Shown here piece by piece: positions 10,581 through 24,465 of a stretch of DNA of 64,000 nucleotides (its first letter is position 1; each line of letters starts with the position of its first letter). Position numbers and translations under genes: made by a program. The stretch comes from Anas platyrhynchos (lineage: Eukaryota > Chordata > Aves > Anseriformes > Anatidae). The notes under the pieces were generated by a model. The model searched no databases, was not told the DNA's origin, and saw only the letters and a list, made by a program, of their open reading frames with translations. The stretch is taken from positions 79,301,501-79,365,500 of the forward strand of contig NC_092589.1 of NCBI RefSeq assembly GCF_047663525.1. Reading direction: 5' to 3'.

Positions 10581-13500
10581 AAAAATAAATCCTGAAGGAT
10601 AAGTATTTTAAGACAAGTAGCTATCCTTTGTAATGTGATTAGCTTTCCCTGGGTTTTGTTGGTTGCTGTCAACAGTATTGCATCCCAGGCCTTTCATATT
10701 ACTTCTGATAGAGAAGTCTGAAGAGAACATATTGACCTTGTACAAAGGCTCCTTCAGAATCCTCTAGCTGGGCCTGGTGGCACAAAGATGAGGGAAATGT
10801 TCCCACTTCTGACACTTGCTGGAAGAAGGCATGCAAGGTTTCTCCCTCTCAGAGCAAGGGACTTGGGTCTTCAGCAGCTTTGCTGAGGGCAGCAGTGCTA
10901 AGGGAGGGATGCTGTTGTAACACCTGGAAGCTGAAAGCCTGTGTGCACTCTCAGTAGGTGAATCACTTACTCAAGCTTGAGCGTGGAGAGTTGTGTGTGT
11001 GTGTTTTAAGAACGTTACTGCCTTTTGGCTTCATTTATATGCTCGCTAATCATGATGACTGGGTGCTATTTAAAATCTGAATGCTTCTGAGGCTATTTCC
11101 GGTGTGCAGGAGGATATGGTTTAGGAATGGAGCTTTCTGCAGCCAGATGGATTATAGTGTTGCTAAGGAAACAGACTATAAATGAAGTGGCAGCTGAGTG
11201 TCCCTAGAACATCAGACTGCTCGAAGCTGGTATTTTAAACTCATTTAGGTGGGTAGATAAATTGGGGCGATGAGAAGTTAATTTCCTGCATTTTACGCTT
11301 CGTTAATTTTCATCGCTTTGTTAGTATTTACAAAAGGTGCCTTAAATTCCCACTCAGACCACCTGGTGTGTGGGTCACTGAACAAAAGTTGCTATTAAAA
11401 TTAGAAAATGGACAAAAGCTATACAGTAAAGTAGATCCTAAAATAATCATTAAAACTACTGCTCTGCAGGTAGATAATGATCTAAGAAAGACCTGGCAGC
11501 AGCACGGTCCTCCTGAAAAACTGGGACTATGAAATAAGATGAGATTATGCCAAGTAAGTAGGAAAAAGCAGAGCTGCTGTGGACCTGAAGAAGTTAAAAA
11601 TCTGGAACTTCATGTATAAGTTATAAAGCATATATATTTTACTGGGCAACCACTGCCATTGGTGAGGTGGACTGACTGGACAAGGGGAGGGCAGGAGGAG
11701 TTCTGAATAGCCTGCAATACTTGCAGACCTCACAGTTTTAAAAGGGTATAATGGGACGGGGGTCCTTCCCCTCCCACTTAACCAAGGTGGTAACTGAAGA
11801 GTCAGTAACTTTAGATCCTTGTGCTTTTTTCATGTTGCTTGCTTTACTCTTAAGTGCCTTGTGTTCCTGCAGTTAAATTCCTTTCCTTGCGAGCCTGATG
11901 AGATCGGAAGCTCTGAAATACTTGGGCAGCCAGTGGTACCCACTTTCTCAGCAGTGTGTGAGCTGTGGTTCAAGATAAGAGTAAGGAACAATCTTCATCC
12001 AGACAGGATGTGTTTAGACTTGTTCCCACTTTCAAAAAAACCTGTCCAAAACAAGTAGGTTGGTAGCAAAGGGCAGCAAAAAAAACTAGCAAGAGCCTGC
12101 TCTGCTGTTTTGAAGTTGTATCCTGTGCATACATGGATAAAACATTTGAGTAAGTGGCTATAACTTTACTCAGACATATTATTTATGGTGTATTTCTATT
12201 CAGGATGGGAAAGCATGTAAGTGTTTTACAAGCTGTTTTTGCTTAAAAAGAAGAAAAATAAGAGGTCTGGGAGGTGAGCACGCACTGGTTGAGTCTGTAG
12301 AGATTCAGAAACTTGTATTAAGTATTTCTATAATGAAAAGTGGAGATCTGAAAAGCTCATTTTAAGACTAAAAACTACAAGAACTTGCCAAGCAAAGATG
12401 GTTTGTGAACTAAATAGGAAATGGAAGGCTGAGGAAGGATTTAAAGTATATACATGTGGTTGGTAGAATTACCATTCTATGTTTTCTGAATTGAAATGAA
12501 ATTGTTTGCAATAAAACACATTCCGGAAAATGAGTCAGTGTTCCAGCAGTGCTAAACCTCTTCAGCCTGCAGTGTTAAAACTGTTATTTAGAGGACACTG
12601 GAGAGGAGAGTGTCTGGTCTCTTCAGCCAGGTGGGCAGCAGAGGTCATTGGGGAGATGGCACTGAGTACACTGGAGCCTTTCCCTGCCTGGTTGTTGTAT
12701 GACTGGATTTATTGCATTGATGGGAGTGCCATCAGCCTACGTATGGATCAGTACCCATCACTGCCTTATCACTGCAATCATTAGCCAGGAACAGAATCCA
12801 GCTATTGAAGAATGTAGAGCATGACTTTTCCTCTTTAATTATGCCTTTTCTGAGGGGCTTTAGCATTGAGCCAGATTGATTATTCCTGTGCATGTTTGCT
12901 CCCTGAAGGATCCACTGCCTCTTCCTGGAAACTTTTCTCATCTCCTGCTAACTTGTTTGCCTCTTGTGTGGTGTAAGGAGCCCTAGGACCTGTGAGAAAG
13001 CTAGCAGCAAGGAGCATGCTGTGGATCACCTTAACTGGTGTTGCAAAGTGCCTTTAGGATGCGAGATAGTAGGAAGAAGACAGCAAGCCAGATGAAACTG
13101 CCCTGAAGGATTAATTGTGGCTCTTAGTTGGTTCAGCTTGGATGAGAACTAAAGTAAAAGTACCATAAAGTATCAAGATATGCTGGAAAAAGTCTCGTTA
13201 AAGTGAATCTTTTCTTTTGTAAACAGAATGATGATGTGTAGCAAACAGTTTGGGCTTTTATTAGATTTTGTAGAAATATGTTAAATTCAACAAAAATTTA
13301 AATGGAAAAACAATGATGATTTGATGAGCAAAAACTTCTACAAAAGTTATTTTTAGCCAGCTCTGAGAGCTGGAGAGCTGCTAATAGCAACTTCACTATT
13401 ACATCTGGAGCAGGAAAGTCTTTCTGAGAGAAATAAGATCTGACAAAAATACTTACTTTAAATCAGTTCCAGAGGAAGGCAGAAAAATTAGATGTTAATT

Positions 13501-16500
13501 GACAGTCGTGATACCTTCTGTAGCATCCTGGTACAGAATCCCTTAAAATTACCTTTCACAGTAGTTTAGATTTTTTTTTTTTTGTCTTGGAAGTGTAGGA
13601 GGAGCATCACTTCTGATTTTATATGCATCCTTTTCAATCTTTTTGATGTCTGAATAATGTTAATTCCAACATGAATGACATTTTAGGGATTATAAAGAGA
13701 TTTATGTATAGCACAAAGGCCAGAATCTCATTTCCTGGTCTCTCTTGATGGATGCCATTACATTTTTTTTCACCATACATCTTGCCCATAATTTCGCTAC
13801 TGGGTTTTGGAGTTTCAAAAAATTGCTACAAGTCTCTTGGTTTGAATTTGTGAGCAGTTTCTGAGTAGTCACAATCAAATTAGAAATTATGTTTTAGGCT
13901 TATTGCTCTATTTAGAGTTATCTTAGGTGCAAGATAAATTCCATGCAGTATTTTGTCAGGATCAGATTGAAATTGAAACTAACTAAACTTATGTGTAACT
14001 GAAGAAACACTTTGATATTATTTGCTAAATGAGTTAATTGACCGTACTTAAACAGCTTTCAGTTAAGTAGAGAAATAAGATCTTGAGCTAGCAAAGCAGA
14101 AGACAACATAACTTAATGTGTAACTCCTGCCTTGTGAGGTAATACTTCTCTATGTAGTTTATTATTACTTATTAACAACAACAACAACAAAAAACCTGTA
14201 AAAATCCCTCACTTTAATTTCTTAAGGGGCTTTTCCATGGAGGTTTGTTGACTGGGAACTGCTGTAACTAAATCCAGTGAGACAACTGTTTTGGTGTAAA
14301 GTTTGTTTAACGGTTTTTAAGTAACACAAAACCACTGAGTATTACAAAAGTCACTCAGTTATCTGTAAAGTTATTTGTAACAAGGAATTATAAGATACTT
14401 AGAGGTTGTTCCTACAAAGGATTTGAATTGTTCAATAGATAAGCATATCTGCTTGCTTCTCATTGTTATTTAAAAAACAAAAACACTGCATCAGCTCATT
14501 TAGATATTTTTGGCTTGTAGATATATATATATATTTAAAAATTAATTTGTTCATGATACATGGAGTGCTTCCAAGCCCTGCCTGTCACATCTGTATAGAA
14601 ATTGTTTGTGCCTGTATTGCACAGGATCTGAATATCTGTAATATGTCATCTCACCCTGAGAGCTGTCCAAATGGGAACTCTAAATTTAACAATTTTTCAG
14701 ATCTGTAGTATGAACAGAGTTGACTGATTTCTAACTAGGATTGTTTCTCAGAGGTAAATGTGCTGTCTTGAAAGGGTTATTTCAGCTGACTGGACAAAAA
14801 TTACTCTGAAGCCATTAAAACAATCGGATGATGTGGTTTAAAAATAGTTAAGAATTTTAGTCTGATTCTATTTTAGGGAAAATAAGATAATGGTCTAATA
14901 TGTAACTGCTTTAATAGACTAAATTAGACTATCACAACAAATTATAGGGTATATCTGGAAAAATACACAAACCACTATTAGAGCATTTTGTTGTGTTAAG
15001 CATTTTTTGGTTTGGGTGAATAGAGATGTTAATAACTATCAAAGATGCATGCATGCACATGTGTATACATACACACAGAAGTAATATACAAATACTTAAA
15101 TATGCATATAAACTAAATCTGGTTTTAGTTTTCAGCTGAATCTTATTCTGACTGAGTTTGAGTGCTCTCAGAGCAGGATGCTGCAAGCAGCAACATTTCT
15201 GTTATTGAAATGCGGTCACCTCATTGAACTTGCTACCAACACGTCTTCTCTATGAGCCAAGAAGCAAGATCTGTAACAGCTGTATTACAGCAGCAGGGCT
15301 TTTGGGCAGCATCAGAGTTTGGCTGTAGCATGAGCTGAATTCCTGTGGGAAAAGCATAATCACGGCTGACCCTTTTGCTCTGGGAACTAACCCAAAGCAC
15401 AGTATGGGCAGCACAGTGTAAAGCGGGTACAAACTTGGTAACGTTTTTTCAGTCATATCAATCACTTTGACACTACTGTCTCTGCTTCTTTCAATAAAAA
15501 GATGAATTTTCATTGAATTCATTTTATTTAAAAACTAAGTATATTTTTGTGGGAGAGAGAACTTAATAAATTGCATCAGCATCAAATACTGTTGGTGATC
15601 GGGTTGCTGTTTTCAAAATGCTAATTTTGTAAGCCTTTAGGATTTGGTAAAAGTGTGTGCTAATGGCTGTTACCAAAACAAATAAGGAAATCCATTTTCT
15701 CCGGCTAGCAGAACTGAGTGCAACAGTGTCCTGCGTGTACTGGGGCACTGCAAAGGAGGTGTGAGCAATTTAAGACAGGGAACCTTTATGTCTCTAAGGT
15801 AAATGAAGATGAAACATCAATCTTCCTTTCAATTAGAGATTATACTGCAGAAGTTGTTGTAGTTGAAAAGCCAAAATAGCCTTAGGACAACTGTTTTCAT
15901 GACTAGAAGAAGGCTTTTTTTTTTTTTTTTTAACTTAACTGCAATCTTTTGATAGCCTGACCTTTTGGGGGAGAAAGGAAGCTTTCAGCGCTTAAGTTTA
16001 TTGTTTATTTCGCATCAAGGTTTGAATTAAAATCACAAGAAAATGTTAAGAAAACTTTAAGTGACCATGAGGTGCAACTAAATTTAGAAACATGTCAGTA
16101 AAGTACATGTCAAAAGTTATGACTCACCTGAAAAGCAATGGTATACTGAAAACAACAGTTTTGAGGCCTTCTCTAACCTGTTGCAAAGTCTTTAATATAA
16201 TCCAAACGCTCATGGGAAACAAGTTTAATGATGTCTTAGATCTCTGTGCTTTTGGTTCTGCCATTTCAGTTCTTTGGAAATGGCAGTTCCTGGCTTGGAG
16301 AACTGAATTAGACCTGGTAAGATGCAAATTCCTCTAAGATCATCAGTGTTTACAAGTTTTGCACCACACTTGCTGATGGCACAGCTCTGTCTTGAATGTG
16401 CTCTCTAATAAGAACCTCTTAGTATACACACAAATCTAGGCTGTGGTCTTATGCCTCGATCTGTGTATTGCTACATCTTCAGGCTAGAAATGTGAAGCTG

Positions 16501-16742
16501 TTCGATACGCTTGCTAGGGTCTGTGTTAGTCCAGATCAATCCTCATGCTTCAGGACTGGGGATCTGGGCTCAGGATTGATAAAGAAGTGAGGACTAGCCT
16601 TTCGGTAGTGCTGCCAGCTTTAAATGCTGATCTCATAGAAGTGGTAATTCCTAGAGCAGAACCCTGCAGGTACTGGAATCATTGCACTTAAATCTGTTGA
16701 GGGACTGTGTAGGATTACAGAGTTTTTCCTCTCTGTTCACTT

Positions 16743-16762
16743 AAAAAAAAAAAAAAAAAAAA
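16743..16762. repeat. poly(A) tract
   Basis: Uninterrupted run of 20 A residues in the intron. No recognisable retrocopy precedes it. Confidence 0.95.
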
Positions 16763-18726
16763 GCCTGACTAATCACTTATAATGGGAGGGGAAAAAAGGA
16801 ATGTCATTTGGAAACAGTATTAACCGCTGACTGCCAACAGAAAACTACCCAAAGCATCTTGCCCGGGTAAGAGCAAGTTCATCAGGCTACTTAATCTGGA
16901 AAACTTTTCTAAATTTTACTTTACTTTTTCCCCTGCTTGGAAGCTTGAAATGGAAGACATTTACGGTGATATTTTGGATGCTTCTCAAAATTGGTTTTAG
17001 AGGTGCTTTTAATGAGGGTTGGAAATACCTTCTGTAAACACAGAAGTAGGGAGAAGAGATGAGTCTTATGTCAGAAGATGTGCTTGTCTGGTGGGAAGAT
17101 CTGGCAGGTTGTTGCTGTATTCAGTCCATCCAGGTTCCTGGCAGTCTTCTCCCTGCTGGCAAAGCTATTCACTTTTGACTCTTCAGAAAGACTAAAAGGG
17201 AAGATTAACAGTTCATGATCCTTATCTCACTAACACGGAACAAACTGGGTGGTGAAAGTCTGAAAATAATCTCATGGTTGCATTTTCTCTTTTTTATACA
17301 TAATTAAATCTTCCCCCCCCCCCATTTTTTTTTCCTTTCCACATTGTTCTGTGGAATAAAAGTAAGATCAAATTTTGTGCTAACGTAAAATAATTTTATA
17401 TTAATAGCTTGTCAGAGAAATCTTTCAGACGCTGACTTCCATTGTGGCTAGATAATGGGTTTGTTCTGCAGAAGGCAGATTTCTCAGCAAGTGCCAGTCT
17501 GGCAAATCAGGCTTTACGTTTTGGATGTTTGAAGTCCCTGTTAAGTTGGTTGCATATACAGAAATTTAGCACTCAAATTGCTGAAGGAAGCAGGAGATTA
17601 TGAGGGGTCTTAAAGTACAACTTCTTTTTCCTTTGAAGGTCAGTGTAAACTCATGGTCTGGCTTGTCCTCCAACCCCCATGTACAGCATTTATTTAAGAT
17701 GCTTGTTTGTGAAGGATCCTGCATCTTTTGCTCCAGTGGGGAGGAGATGTTTTGAAAGAAATGGAAAGTTGTGTAGTCTTTTTGTAGCATAAGAAAGTAT
17801 CGGTGTCCCATATCTTTGTTCTTTTTGATTTTTATATATAAACAATATTTATACATATTGGGATCTTTTGGTATGGCATATACTCAGCTTTCAAGGCTCC
17901 CTGACATTTTCTAGCTTCCTTCTGGGTATATGTAGCGAAACTACATTGAAAATTGGTGATCTGAATTAACAACAGGTATGTCACGATAGAAGATGCAGCT
18001 TTTTAGCTGTGGTAGCCCACTTTACAGAAATGATTTTAACTACTTTAGGCTGATGATAGCTGGTGATTGACTGGTGGTAGAGCATATAAAGGAAGCGCTG
18101 AGATCCTTTTGTTCTTATTTCTTGTTCATCTTTATTCTTCCTCTCCAGACTTGTTTTCTTGCCTTTTGTTTTTCTGATATAGCTATGCCATTATCTGTGC
18201 CATCGGAAAACTTATTCAGCTTTTTTGTGACATTCAGTATCACCCTGTAAATTTAAATGACATTTCTTCTGAGAGGCTTTGGAGGTCTCAACATCAGGTT
18301 CCTCATGTTTTAGATTAGGCATGTAATTTAGCAGATTGAATGAGATTGAATAAGGCTTAACAGCAGCTGATTTCTTTGCTCTTGTTTCCAAATTAATCCT
18401 ATGCGTCTGTATGAGATCTAAAACAAGATGCCACTATAATCTTGGAAAATCTTGGTATTTAATGGTGAAATTTTAATTCTACACAGTTAATAGAGTTGAG
18501 GATCTCATTGGAGCAATGAAACTGTCCTTCCTAAGTTCTGTACCTTCTGCAAGATATGGAGATGTGATCTGTATTTCATTGGGAGACACAGCGTATTCTA
18601 CTTCTCCAAATAAAAAAAAATAAAGTTCTATTACAGGAAAAAGTGTTGCTCTTCTTTCTAATCTTGTTCTGCTTTGTGTGTAAATACGTAATCAATCTTT
18701 GTGGTGTTTTTTGTTTTTTTGGACAG

Positions 18727-18812
18727 GTTATTTGGAAGAGGAATGCTTTGCTGAACAGGACAGCACAGGATGACTTTCGATTCCTGTTCTTTGTGGGAGA
18801 CTCTATGGATTG
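18727..18812 (+). other. Weak candidate exon, 86 bp, open reading frame throughout
   Basis: The segment is preceded by a long T-rich tract ending in GGACAG (acceptor 18725-18726) and followed by ATTG|GTATGC (donor 18813-18814). It reads open in one + frame for its whole length (starting VIWKRNALLNRTAQDDF), but I recognise no family. If spliced to the donor at 2440 in the frame opened at 2268 it gives an early stop after nine codons, so it could be an alternative 5'UTR exon. It could equally be chance, since pyrimidine tracts are common in this region. Confidence 0.25.
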
Positions 18813-21800
18813 GTATGCTTTTCTTTTTCTTTTTTTTTTTTTTTTTTAATTTGTCAAACTGATGTGTAGTGATTACATATATACTCAAAGGTTCCACTCC
18901 TAAAATTCAGGAAGCAAAGCATTTAAGAAGCTTCCAGTGTGCTAGTTTTCTGTTAATTATGCAGAGATATAAACTAAAAGAGTTTGTTTTCAATAATATT
19001 TTCAGGGTTTGCCGTTCATCTAGGTGCTACAGTATTAAGTTACCTCTTCAACATATGTATGGTTAATATGACCGTTAAAGTACTGGAAAAGCTAAGAGTT
19101 GGGGGAATACTGTGTCAGTACTAGAAATGAATCTAGAAGTGCAGAAGTCCTTTCACATGATCTACAAATCGAAAACATGATTTTTCCCAAGAGCTAAGAA
19201 TATCAAATTATTAATTACATTTTGCATATTTGTGGTTTCAAATAGTAATAATGACTCGCATGGCTGGCATTTCTTGACAGTTCTCCGAATTTAAGATAGA
19301 AATAAATATCCTCGAGAGGGCAATTAGTTGTATTTAATGACCCAAAGCAGAGGTGGCTGTTCCCCACCATACTTTCCTTTGAAAATTGCCACAGTAATGT
19401 TTATACAGTGGAAGAAAGGAAAATTTCCTAAATTAAACTAACGCTTCTTGTGAGTAGTTTTGTGGGTCATCTACTCATGCAGTGTAGTTGATTAGTTTCA
19501 ATTTAGGATATGTAAATAGGTATTAAAACTGCAAACTGCTGGTTCCTTTCAGGAGGAACAGTTAGGTGAGTAAGAGAACATTGTCCCTGCTGGTTTGTGC
19601 TCTGACTCATTCTTTGTATTGGCTTTAGCAGAAAGGATTCCACTGCAATATGTTGCTGCCTCCACTTAATGGCACAGGAAAAAATGTTCAACTCATATTG
19701 AAGCAGGAATATGTCCCAGGATGCCTTGTTCAATAACAGGGTGTCAGAAAGTGCATACTTGAGTATTTTCTGTCAAAATATTTTTTTCAAAGACAAAGTA
19801 AGCCCATGACCCTCATACATGCTCTTGACTTTATTTGTCTTCCCAAAAGGATATTCTGCTTTTTTATGGTTATGCTGCATAAACTGTTTTTGCAGAGTTT
19901 TACTTCAAAATAATGGCAGCTTTAAAAAATACAGCAGGTTCCCATTTGTGACCATTTAAAATATTCCCAAGAACTAGATTCACCATATCAGGCACTGTGA
20001 GCTTCAAGTGTCTGAAGAAAGATGGCTTCTGCATGCTGGGCCTTGGTACTTTTGGTACAAACCTTGGTACTGGACAGTACTGAAAAAATGTTTGCTTTTA
20101 GCACATTAATTTAGTAAATGACTGGACATTTTGACAGCAATTCATAGCATGTTCTGATCTGCATCAAACACAACTGCTATGATGGTACTGTTTTCACAAG
20201 TAAAAAGTTCCCTGTTTTGGCTGTGTTGGAGTTACCGGTTTTGACAGATGTTGTCTTTGCATATGAGATAGAATCTTTTATTTCTGATTGAGCATACTAT
20301 CCAGATTTTGAACGGAAATTATTTACCTTTTAGCTTCAAAAGCTGTTAAAAACAGACACCATAGTTCTAGCAGTAATTATATTTGATGAATGAAATTTGT
20401 GTGGCATTTAGCTTTAAGTGTGTACTTCATTGAAATAGTTGTGTCTATTATGTTCTATAAAAAGAAAGTTGCATACGAGTGAGAACCTTGCTTGAGAGAA
20501 AATGTGCATACCCAGTAATTTTCAGTACAGAAATGGAAAAAAGTGATTGTGTGATGCTTTTTTGCATGTGAAAAGAATTGGTGAGAGTACATGTTCCAAA
20601 AGTGAGAATGCTGTGACAAAAGGTACCTGCCTCTTGCTTGAGCACTTTCACCATCAAAAAACTTACCTATTTAAACTACCAGAGCATGGTCTTCTTTTTA
20701 CAAGGTACGTGATTGCCGTTCAGCAATGACTGCCTTTGAAATTACAGGATCTGTCTTTCTCAGAGAACAAGTGAGGACTGAAATGAAATTGCTCTGAAGT
20801 TATCCTATTGGTCCTTTTCTTTCATTTGAAATTTCTATCCTTACATAATTTTGGAGAAATTTGAGAGGGTAGGAAGAGGTATGCATGAGAAAAGAAACAC
20901 AAGGTGCATGTTTAATAATCATGTGAATGCTCTTGGTAAAAGCCTTGTGAATAAAAAAATAAATAAATGTATGACTGCTTACAGAGGGGGTCCTTTTGAG
21001 TTTGTTGGCTGAAATGCTAATGACTTTTACAAAGAATAATGGCCAAGAAAGGCCATAACTAGCATGCCTGCAGGTTAGATAAGTACAACTTGAAAGCACG
21101 TTTAAGTATGGAGATTTGCTGTGTAATGCATGGAGGTATTTCATACATCAGACTGATAAACAGAGGAAGGTGCTGCCTAGAAACCATCAGGAAGCAGTGA
21201 GCACATGAGCAGCACTCAGTTTCTTTCTATCTGGAATCTAAAGACTGCAGTCCTCTTCTTAGGTTAGGTATTGTCTTCACAAAAGCAGATGACAGCTTGT
21301 TTATTGTTCTCAAACCGAAGATAAGTCTGATGACTTTCATAACAGCTGAATGGCTGACACTCACTTCCCACTGAAAGCATTTGGCAGGGTCCAAGCAGCA
21401 GCTTGAGATAGTCGCAAAATAGGATGTAGCAGTTTGCTTAGGGAGCTGGAATGGTGAGGGAGCATACAAGAGATTATTTTTCATAGTCACATTTTTTAGG
21501 AACAGTCTACAGACACCTGTGCATCCTTTGTTGTATGTTGGACAGTGGTGGCTTGAGAAATACAGGATAGCACAATCTTCCTGGCTAAACTAAGGATGCA
21601 GACCACTTTTGCTCTTACTCCCCTTGTTTCCTTCCTTCAGTTTAGAAGGACAATTCATGATAAAGCAGCATTTTGTAAAACTTTGATACTTTGCCTTGGA
21701 ACATGAATGCTTCTAGTTATTTTTTTCTCTTAGGGTAGACTTATGTGATACCTTTTTTCAGTCACTTTTGAATGGAGATCAGATGAAGCAGAATTGAACA

Positions 21801-22545
21801 TAGCACTGAAGATAAGAGGTGCCATGGATGTGTATTGTAGCAGGTAGTGTATATAAATATATATTTTATGTAGATAGGTCCTGCCTTTCTTTGTTGCTTT
21901 ACTAACAGTTCTGAACACTTGGTTTAGTTTTCTTAAAGCAGAGTACCATCAGTTGAAAATCTGTTTTTCTTCTGGATGGTAATAGTTTGTTTAGCATCTG
22001 TTACTGTGCAGATAGCCCTGTTTTTCTACACATGTACAGCTTTACCTCTAGCAACACTGAATTTTATCTGGTAGTTTATTACCTTGTCATTAAGTATCAT
22101 GAGATCCCTCTGTACCTCTTTATAGTTGACCTTTTGTTTTTATTAGATTGCTCTGAAAAACAGTTCATGTTCATCATCAGTAAATGTCATGAATTCACAT
22201 TTCCCTATTCTTTCCATATGTCAAACTGCTTGAACCCCAGTGTAGTTTTTCTTTGTAGAATCTTTCCACTGACCTTTTTCTATTGAGAAACTAACTGTTC
22301 CTCCTTTTGTTTACTATTTTAAACTGATTATTATCTGTGAGAGGTTTTATGTTTATCCAAGTGCAGATTAGTTTCTTTTAGAGCCTTGCTGGAGAAACCT
22401 TGTCAAAAACAGAAATGCAAAAGTAAGTTACCTTTGCTGTTTTGTTGCTCACAGAGCTCTAAAACATACTGCCCTGGGGATCTCATTTTCGGTTCTCCAT
22501 GATTTTAAATCCAGAAGTATTTGTTGAATTTCTGCTCTTTTACAG
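18813..22545 (+). other. GPR63: Probable GPR63 intronic sequence; no gene seen
   Basis: AT-rich, with a T-rich tract at about 18829-18848 directly after the candidate donor. No repeat family or coding exon recognised. Confidence 0.55.
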
Positions 22546-22623
22546 TCCTGGCAGAACACTACAGCTTCTTTCCCTCTTCGGTGTTCTTGGCTTGTGGAGT
22601 CATAAGCCTCTGTGGAACTTCAG
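22546..22623 (+). other. GPR63: Candidate GPR63 5'UTR exon 2 (78 bp)
   Basis: A pyrimidine-rich acceptor (TCTGCTCTTTTACAG, ending at 22545) and a consensus donor (TTCAG|GTGAGT, intron from 22624) bracket 78 bp. This is the best-scoring internal exon I can see by eye between the CpG island and the coding exon, on the same strand. It has no ATG. Its length is a multiple of three and it is open in the frame that would continue from the ATG at 2268 through the donor at 2440. Membership of GPR63 is inferred from position only. Confidence 0.5.
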
Positions 22624-24465
22624 GTGAGTTTTTCTAGTTCATTGCTGAAATTTGTGGTTATCTGTCCTGTAAAGCTGTTTTAACTTTCTGCTGTTGTTTA
22701 TGGAGTTTGTTCTAACAAATATCTTGAAGAAGAGTAGTAAACAGAAGGTTTATAAAGACCAAAACTAAAAACCAACAACCAACAAAAACAAACAAAAAAG
22801 TTTTATCTACTATTTATGCTTTAGCTTATAAGTAACATTAGAAACTCTTCTACGGAAAGTTTCATAAAATAAAATGAAAGAAAATCTAGAATGAATGATG
22901 TTTATACAAAATGTCAGTTTACATGCTTTGGTATATTCTTGCTGAGTTTAACAATTGTTGAAATGTAATAGGGTAAAGTAGAAAATGACGACGATAGTTT
23001 TTTCTATTGCAGCAGGAAGACCTCTAAAAAATGGAATATGTATGACTCAACAAAATTAACATGCTTATAATAATACCTCTTCATGGTACTACTGGAAATG
23101 AAGAGAGACAGATTAATAGTTTGTCTTTTAAAAAAACAAACAAACAAACAAAGGCTGTCTGGCCCTGGAAACCATCTAGTGATCATAAGCATGAAAATGG
23201 GAAAGGAATAGCTTTGCTATGAAATTAGACGAGCGGGCTAAAATGTTGGTGTTCTTGATGAATTCTTGTCAGCATCCTGAGCAACCTTGCATTTGAGTCA
23301 CAAAAAGTTGTCCATCCTGAGCATGTACATTAGGCTTGCTTTACAGTTCATTCCTTTACTAGTGAAATATTATTCTGGGAAGAGTACGCTTTTGATCCTC
23401 CTTGAAGCATATGGTTCTTGTGTAATTTCTTAAGTGTTTTTTCCTCCCTTCATTAGCGCCCAATGTTTGTACCAACCAGAACCTGCATAGATACTATGGG
23501 TGGGATTTGTGTTATTAGACACAGGCATCTCAAGTTAGTAGCACAAACTTGTCACAGTGTGCAGAGGAAGAGGAGATAGATTGCCCTCTGTAGATGTCTG
23601 TATCCTTCCTCTGACTAAAAACATGAAAACAGCCTGAAGTGGCTGCTACTTGTCATCCAGATTGAATGAGATGAATCCCACTTTATGTTTCTGGCTGTGG
23701 TGATCCATTTTTAAAAAAGGCATAGTCCTTCTGTTCTCCAGCTTGATTAGATGCCAGAGTACTCTGTGGATGCTTAAATTAATAGTCCAAGATGGAGAGG
23801 AGGAGTTCTGTGAAGAGCTAGCACTGAAAGGGGGAGACAGCTCTCAGCTCTTCTGCATTTTGTTGGTAAGAACAGTGAATATTTGATAAATACCTAAGAC
23901 CGTATGTGTAAATTCGAAAAGGAAATGTTGCATTCTGTCAGCATAACAACGAGGAAGGGAGTTCAGCATAATGTCTAAGGATTAGATTTACAGGGAAAAG
24001 AGGACGTGAACAGTTAAATTATGTGGAATAGCAAAATGAATTAACAAATATTCATTTGTTAGACCAGTGAAAACAAGAACACTTGCTGTGGGGGGCAGGA
24101 TTGTAGCAACTAAAGAAGAGTTAGTTTCCTGCACATTGATATGAGTCAGTCACTGTATGAAACAAATTGAGAAGTACTTCAGTCCTGTGGACATGTTATT
24201 TGATAATAAATAACAGTTTAGGATGTTTTACATGTATTTTTTCTTTCCTGAGGCATCTGCTGCTGCTGACTGACTTAGAACAAGGGATTCTATAATATGT
24301 AGTGTAGCTCGGATAGGTAAGCTTTTCAGTGCCTACCAAACAGGCAGATAGGTGATACTGGTACTACCTAAGTTATTTGGAAATACTACTAATGTTTCCA
24401 GCTGTAGGTGATTTCAAAACAAAATCATGAAGGTGGCTATGAGATTTAAATAAAGATACTTTAAA
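22624..24465 (+). other. GPR63: Probable GPR63 intronic sequence; no gene seen
   Basis: AT-rich sequence with an AAC/AAAC-rich stretch at about 22770-22800 and (CAAA)n near 23130-23150. No gene, RNA or repeat family recognised before the CR1 copy. Confidence 0.55.

Larger units (their letters stand above)
2441..18726 (+). other. GPR63: Probable GPR63 intron 1, first part; no gene seen
   Basis: About 16 kb of AT-rich sequence between the strong donor at 2441 and the first candidate downstream exon. I find no tRNA, no recognisable coding exon on either strand and no CR1 copy. It contains low-complexity runs: T(21) at 4477-4497, T-rich stretches near 5820 and 6518, (AAT)n at 10563-10580, (AT)n at 14521-14534, T-rich at about 15916, A(20) at 16743-16762 and C(11) at 17313-17323. 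A TAATTA-rich segment at about 5640-5740 looks like a possible conserved non-coding element. Open frames here are short, lack homology I recognise, and are treated as chance. Confidence 0.6.
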
